Notes under the pieces: generated by a model
Told to the model about the DNA's origin: nothing
The model's database searches: none
The model's input: only the letters and a program-made list of their open reading frames with translations
Shown: positions 61,086-64,000 of the stretch, in pieces
Numbering within the stretch: the first letter of the stretch is position 1
How the letters are laid out: each line of letters opens with the position of its first letter
Assembly (NCBI GenBank): GCA_965220985.1
Contig: OZ244854.1
Span: forward strand, 1,550,001 to 1,614,000
Origin: JAPPHA01 sp965220985
Lineage (GTDB): Bacteria > Pseudomonadota > Alphaproteobacteria > Rhodobacterales > Rhodobacteraceae
Length of the DNA stretch: 64,000 nt
Direction: 5' to 3'
Program-made: the position numbers and the translations under genes

Positions 61086-62357
61086 ATGCATGTGAGCTTT
61101 GAGAGATGGACCGGGAAACGACGACTGTTATCGGTGGGCACAAATAGCGGTGCTCAAACGTTGCCGTTTCAGACATGGCACAATTTTAAGGAAGCATTTG
61201 CACCAGAACTCATCGCACGCGCAATTAGTGAGAGTGATCTCGATGTGCAAACATGCGTCGACCCATTCGGAGGATCGGGGACTTCTGCCCTTGCCTGTCA
61301 ATTTCTAGGTGTACATCCAATCACGATTGAGGTGAATCCATTTTTAGCGGATCTTGTTGTGGCTAAACTGTCCAGTTACGACATTGACCACCTTTTGCGC
61401 GACATGGCGATAGTCGCCCGGAAAGTCGAAACGGAGTCCGAGACTGTGCGACTGCCGGTCCTTCCAACGACGTTTGTCGAACCTGGCAAGGGCAATCGTT
61501 GGTTATTTGATCGATCCGTCGCTGATCGGATTTTCCAGTATCAGATCGCAATCAATAGTTTGGAAGAGCAGTCCCACCGAAGATTTTTCCGCGTTCTCTT
61601 AGGCGGTTGCTTAATTCACCTTAGCAACGTTTTGGTCAACGGGAAGGGCCGCCGATACCGTAGCAACTGGCGGTGTAGAACAACCAATGGTGGCGATGTC
61701 GATCGGTCCTTCTTTGCCGCCGTATACAACGCAGTTGAAGAGGTCAGGAGTTTTTCTCCCCGGTTGTGCACTGATTTTGCAGTTGCTGTAGGCGATTGCC
61801 GAGAGGTCCTTCCCACTGAAAGGCTGGCTGAATTGTGTGTGTGCTCTCCGCCATACCCAAACTCTTTTGATTACACTGACATCTACAATGTTGAACTTTG
61901 GATGCTCGGTTACTTGTCTGATCGTGATGACAACTTGCGATTGCGTGAAAAAACACTGTGTAGTCACGTACAAGTCGGCCGCACTTTTCCCGATGCCCCA
62001 ACCGGATCACGGGTGCTGAACGAGACCCTCGGCAGGCTTAGCGACAAAAGAGGCGAACTTTGGGATCGTCGAATTCCGGACATGCTGTCCGGGTATTTCG
62101 CAGATATGGTGAGTGTGTTGCAGGGCATTGCCAATTCTCTGGTTGTCGGAGGAACGGCTTGGATTGTGATTGGAGACAGTCGCTATTCTGGAGTCTTGGT
62201 ATCAAGTGCACGAATTCTAGAGGAATTGATGCCACAGACTGGACTGCGGATCGAAGCTATCGAACCATGCCGCTCAATGCGCAGTTCCCCGCAACAAGGT
62301 GGACAGCATCTGTTACGGGAGCAACTTTTGATTCTAAAAAAGTTCGGTGAGCATTAG
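61086..62357 (+). CDS. DNA methyltransferase, predicted N4-cytosine type
   Basis: 423-residue SAM-dependent DNA methylase. The SAM-binding motif DPFGGSGTSALACQFLG (about 59-75) is followed by PITIEVNPFLADLVVAKL, a variable region at 100-230 that could hold target recognition, GDCREVLP, and the catalytic CSPPYPNSFDYTD (SPPY at about 254-257). SPPY favours N4-cytosine methylation, although N6-adenine cannot be excluded. Motif I comes before motif IV, an alpha-type order. Lower GC than the genes to the left. The stop overlaps, tail to tail, the stop of the nuclease gene on the other strand. Confidence 0.88.
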   Translation: MHVSFERWTGKRRLLSVGTNSGAQTLPFQTWHNFKEAFAPELIARAISESDLDVQTCVDPFGGSGTSALACQFLGVHPITIEVNPFLADLVVAKLSSYDIDHLLRDMAIVARKVETESETVRLPVLPTTFVEPGKGNRWLFDRSVADRIFQYQIAINSLEEQSHRRFFRVLLGGCLIHLSNVLVNGKGRRYRSNWRCRTTNGGDVDRSFFAAVYNAVEEVRSFSPRLCTDFAVAVGDCREVLPTERLAELCVCSPPYPNSFDYTDIYNVELWMLGYLSDRDDNLRLREKTLCSHVQVGRTFPDAPTGSRVLNETLGRLSDKRGELWDRRIPDMLSGYFADMVSVLQGIANSLVVGGTAWIVIGDSRYSGVLVSSARILEELMPQTGLRIEAIEPCRSMRSSPQQGGQHLLREQLLILKKFGEH

Positions 62358-63412
62358 TCGATTATGCCAGTCGCTTTCCTGTAGGCTTCGGCAGAGTTGT
62401 AAAAGAACCATCTGGAGAGAATGACTGACTCGTTTTGGGCGTGTGATTTGATGTGCGAGAAACACTCGTCGCCCGAATCTATGTCACGCATGTCGAAGCA
62501 AAAAAGGAACGCCATCTGCGGGCGCCACTCGCGCTTGTATGCGACGACCTGCCTAACGCCCTTGGTGACATGTCGCGCAATAGCTTCGTGCCGTGATTTG
62601 GTCCCGTTGTACCTGAAAGATCGCAGCACTTTCAATTCGATTACAGCGAGCCGGGTGATCGAAGTGTAATCATTAGGATCTGACCGTTCGATTTCGAGGT
62701 CGAGTCGACCGACTTTGGATGGTTGTTCGTGGCGAATGTCGCAATCAAAGTACTTGGCCGCCAAGCCGGCCTTGAGATGTGACTGGATGATGGCTTCGGC
62801 GTTCCGGGAGGGCCAGCATTTCTCGGAATTCTCCCAAACTGATATGGCAGTTGGTACTCCGGCAGCAGGGGTGACAAATGAACTTTCGTGAACGCTGTCA
62901 ACGACTTGTCGGATGGTAGTGGGCGTGACTTCAGTATCAGTGATTGGGTGGTCACTGCAGTCGTCTTCCATATGCAAACCGTTTGGATAAAATCTAACGT
63001 TAGGAGTAGGCAGCCGCGGGTCGAAGACAATTGTGGGATGTCTGCCTAGGTCGAGTTGCAAGCAGATCGAGTCGAACAATTGGGCATCGTCCTCGAAATC
63101 GTTTTCGATAAAATGGCCCGTTCGAACGACTTCGCTGACAAACCAAATCCTCCCGACCACTTCGGTTCGGCCATTGTCCAGCATTGGAACGCGAGGTTGG
63201 GTCACGCCATCCGGTGGGCGAGCGGATAGGATGAAAACGGCCAGAGCGTCTTGTCTGGCGTTCTCAACCGAATGCCTTCTCTTCAGGAGCTTCGCGACAT
63301 TTCGGCGAAATCGTAAGTCGGGGGAGAGGTCTTGGTCAGCGCCGATGCCGTTGTGTCGCCGAATTGTACCTTGCAAATCGTCGTTGGCCCAGGGACTTCG
63401 GCTAGACTGCAC
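62354..63412 (-). CDS. Predicted restriction endonuclease with C-terminal PD-(D/E)XK core
   Basis: 352-residue protein that I do not recognise as a named enzyme. Its C-terminal half has a PD-(D/E)XK nuclease layout: helix glutamate (NAEAI, about E206), D238 in GRLDLEIE, E259-L-K261 in LAVIELKVL, and a Q-x3-Y helix (VRQVVAYK, about 288-292) as in RecB-type nucleases. The N-terminal 200 residues have no clear match and may recognise DNA. A GTG at 63412 with GGAGA at about 9 bases is taken as start; it overlaps the upstream gene's stop by 11 bases. The frame runs further upstream to 63595 without support. Converges on the methyltransferase, as expected for a modification-restriction pair. Confidence 0.7.
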   Translation of the reverse strand: MQSSRSPWANDDLQGTIRRHNGIGADQDLSPDLRFRRNVAKLLKRRHSVENARQDALAVFILSARPPDGVTQPRVPMLDNGRTEVVGRIWFVSEVVRTGHFIENDFEDDAQLFDSICLQLDLGRHPTIVFDPRLPTPNVRFYPNGLHMEDDCSDHPITDTEVTPTTIRQVVDSVHESSFVTPAAGVPTAISVWENSEKCWPSRNAEAIIQSHLKAGLAAKYFDCDIRHEQPSKVGRLDLEIERSDPNDYTSITRLAVIELKVLRSFRYNGTKSRHEAIARHVTKGVRQVVAYKREWRPQMAFLFCFDMRDIDSGDECFSHIKSHAQNESVILSRWFFYNSAEAYRKATGIID

Positions 63413-64000
63413 CGTGCATTCTCCGGTGCAAGTGTGACACATATAGATGAAGTTTCTCGCCCGGAGTCGTGCGGTCACCCGAAGGAAGGATGTGCTTGAA
63501 TTGCTCGGCGGCATTCGCAGTCCAGTTTCGCTTGGACCATTCTGCAAAGTCGATAATGTTGCCGTCAGCCACATAGGGATCTGAATAGGTGGCATCCTCT
63601 AGCACTGCATTATCTAAGTCGCTATCGCTCAGCGATGACAAGGCAAGTAGCAGTTCAACGATAAAGGTGTGGTTCCGCCGCTCGGTTTTGGAAACGGATT
63701 TCAAACACTCAAGGACTGGAGCAGCGAATTCGTAGTTAAGGTCGTACGACCCTTCGAGACGCCATTGTCCCGGTGCCTCCTCTTCGTGGCGAAGTCGAGT
63801 CAGTTTAACTACGCCCATCCCTGTCAGCCTATCGAGGTCTTTCTGCAGGGCAGGGTAGAAAGGACCACCGCGGCGCTTCAGCAACTTACCGTCGTGGGCG
63901 TTTAGCTGCCAGACAGGTGCCAATACATTTGCCAAGTACGCCACAGCATGAAATCGAAGAATCCGCATTGGTGTAAGGCCAGCATGATTTGCGGCATCCA
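63402..64000 (-). CDS. Unrecognised partner protein of the nuclease, truncated by the window edge
   Basis: At least 188 residues are readable, and the frame stays open past the first ATG at 63968 to the edge with NHAGLTP just before MRILRFHAVAYLANVL, so the true start is probably outside. GKLLKRRGGPFYPALQKDLDRLTGMGVVKL looks like a winged-helix-type segment of the kind seen in small helper subunits of defence loci; the rest has no clear match and no membrane segment. It ends 11 bases inside the nuclease gene, so the two are coupled. A role in regulation or complex assembly of the restriction enzyme is possible but unproven. Confidence 0.6.
   Translation of the reverse strand, partial: DAANHAGLTPMRILRFHAVAYLANVLAPVWQLNAHDGKLLKRRGGPFYPALQKDLDRLTGMGVVKLTRLRHEEEAPGQWRLEGSYDLNYEFAAPVLECLKSVSKTERRNHTFIVELLLALSSLSDSDLDNAVLEDATYSDPYVADGNIIDFAEWSKRNWTANAAEQFKHILPSGDRTTPGEKLHLYVSHLHRRMHGAV

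Noticed and set aside
60751..61095. 114-codon frame before the methyltransferase
   Set aside because: No motif or good ribosome-binding site, and it overlaps the methyltransferase start. Kept only as a possible remnant.
1..64000. CRISPR arrays, insertion sequences, rRNA genes
   Set aside because: No regularly spaced repeats, transposase motifs or rRNA sequences were seen on either strand.

Overview
The window looks like the origin-proximal part of a GC-rich alphaproteobacterial chromosome. The strongest reasons are the contiguous rpsT / rhodanese / dnaA / dnaN / recF block (47.7-53.0 kb) next to mutM, ubiE and ubiB, the mutY-DUF721-dsbA arrangement, DUF4170 beside lpxK, and the many GcvT-fused flavoprotein demethylases, TAXI-type TRAP and oligopeptide-type ABC systems typical of osmolyte-using, often marine, alphaproteobacteria. 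I cannot name the genus from the sequence alone.

Layout. 0.4-1.7 kb: a small cytochrome c and an Imm11-like protein. 2.1-3.9 kb: dapE coupled to a DUF2064 glycosyltransferase-like gene. 4.1-8.5 kb: a TAXI TRAP importer (binding protein plus fused permease) and a PLP enzyme of the D-cysteine desulfhydrase/cysteate lyase family. 8.7-15.9 kb (minus strand): a regulator and a compact operon with two GcvT-type flavoprotein demethylases flanking a homocysteine S-methyltransferase and a PNPOx-fold protein; together they could take glycine betaine, or a similar N-methylated amine, stepwise to glycine. 16.1-19.0 kb: sugar-acid kinase, inositol dehydrogenase-like gene, TauD-like dioxygenase. 19.5 kb: rsmI. 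20.6-27.9 kb: a six-gene ABC importer with two paralogous binding proteins. 28.2-32.9 kb: a SulP-STAS-cyclic-nucleotide-binding fusion, a metallo-beta-lactamase-fold hydrolase and a TldE/PmbA protein. 33.3-41.8 kb: DUF4170, lpxK, dsbA, dciA-like, mutY, a CoA-transferase/HMG-CoA-lyase pair, a copper-responsive MerR regulator facing a DUF4396 membrane protein, rnhB and trpF, then tRNA-Arg(CCU). 42.3-46.6 kb: a small kinase, ubiB, ubiE, mutM. 46.7-53.0 kb: enoyl-CoA hydratase and the replication block. 53.1-60.7 kb: a third GcvT-type demethylase, an M3 peptidase, an NADPH:quinone reductase-like gene, an SH3-like secreted protein and a D-2-hydroxyacid dehydrogenase.

61.1 kb to the right edge is different in character. 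Base composition is visibly lower in GC, and the locus encodes a predicted N4-cytosine-type DNA methyltransferase converging on a two-gene minus-strand operon: a protein with a C-terminal PD-(D/E)XK nuclease core, and an upstream partner that runs off the window. This is the best candidate for a poorly described restriction-modification-like defence system. A pair of overlapping, mutually exclusive inverted repeats lies just upstream of the methyltransferase.

Other regulatory signals that can be read directly are a near-textbook CueR operator/promoter (19-bp spacer, perfect 8-1-8 dyad) driving the DUF4396 gene, a palindrome upstream of the XRE-cupin regulator, and two strong intercistronic hairpins placed after binding-protein genes. 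Genes are packed tightly, with many ATGA, GTGA and TTGA start/stop overlaps. Most long antisense reading frames opposite these genes are composition artefacts and are left out.
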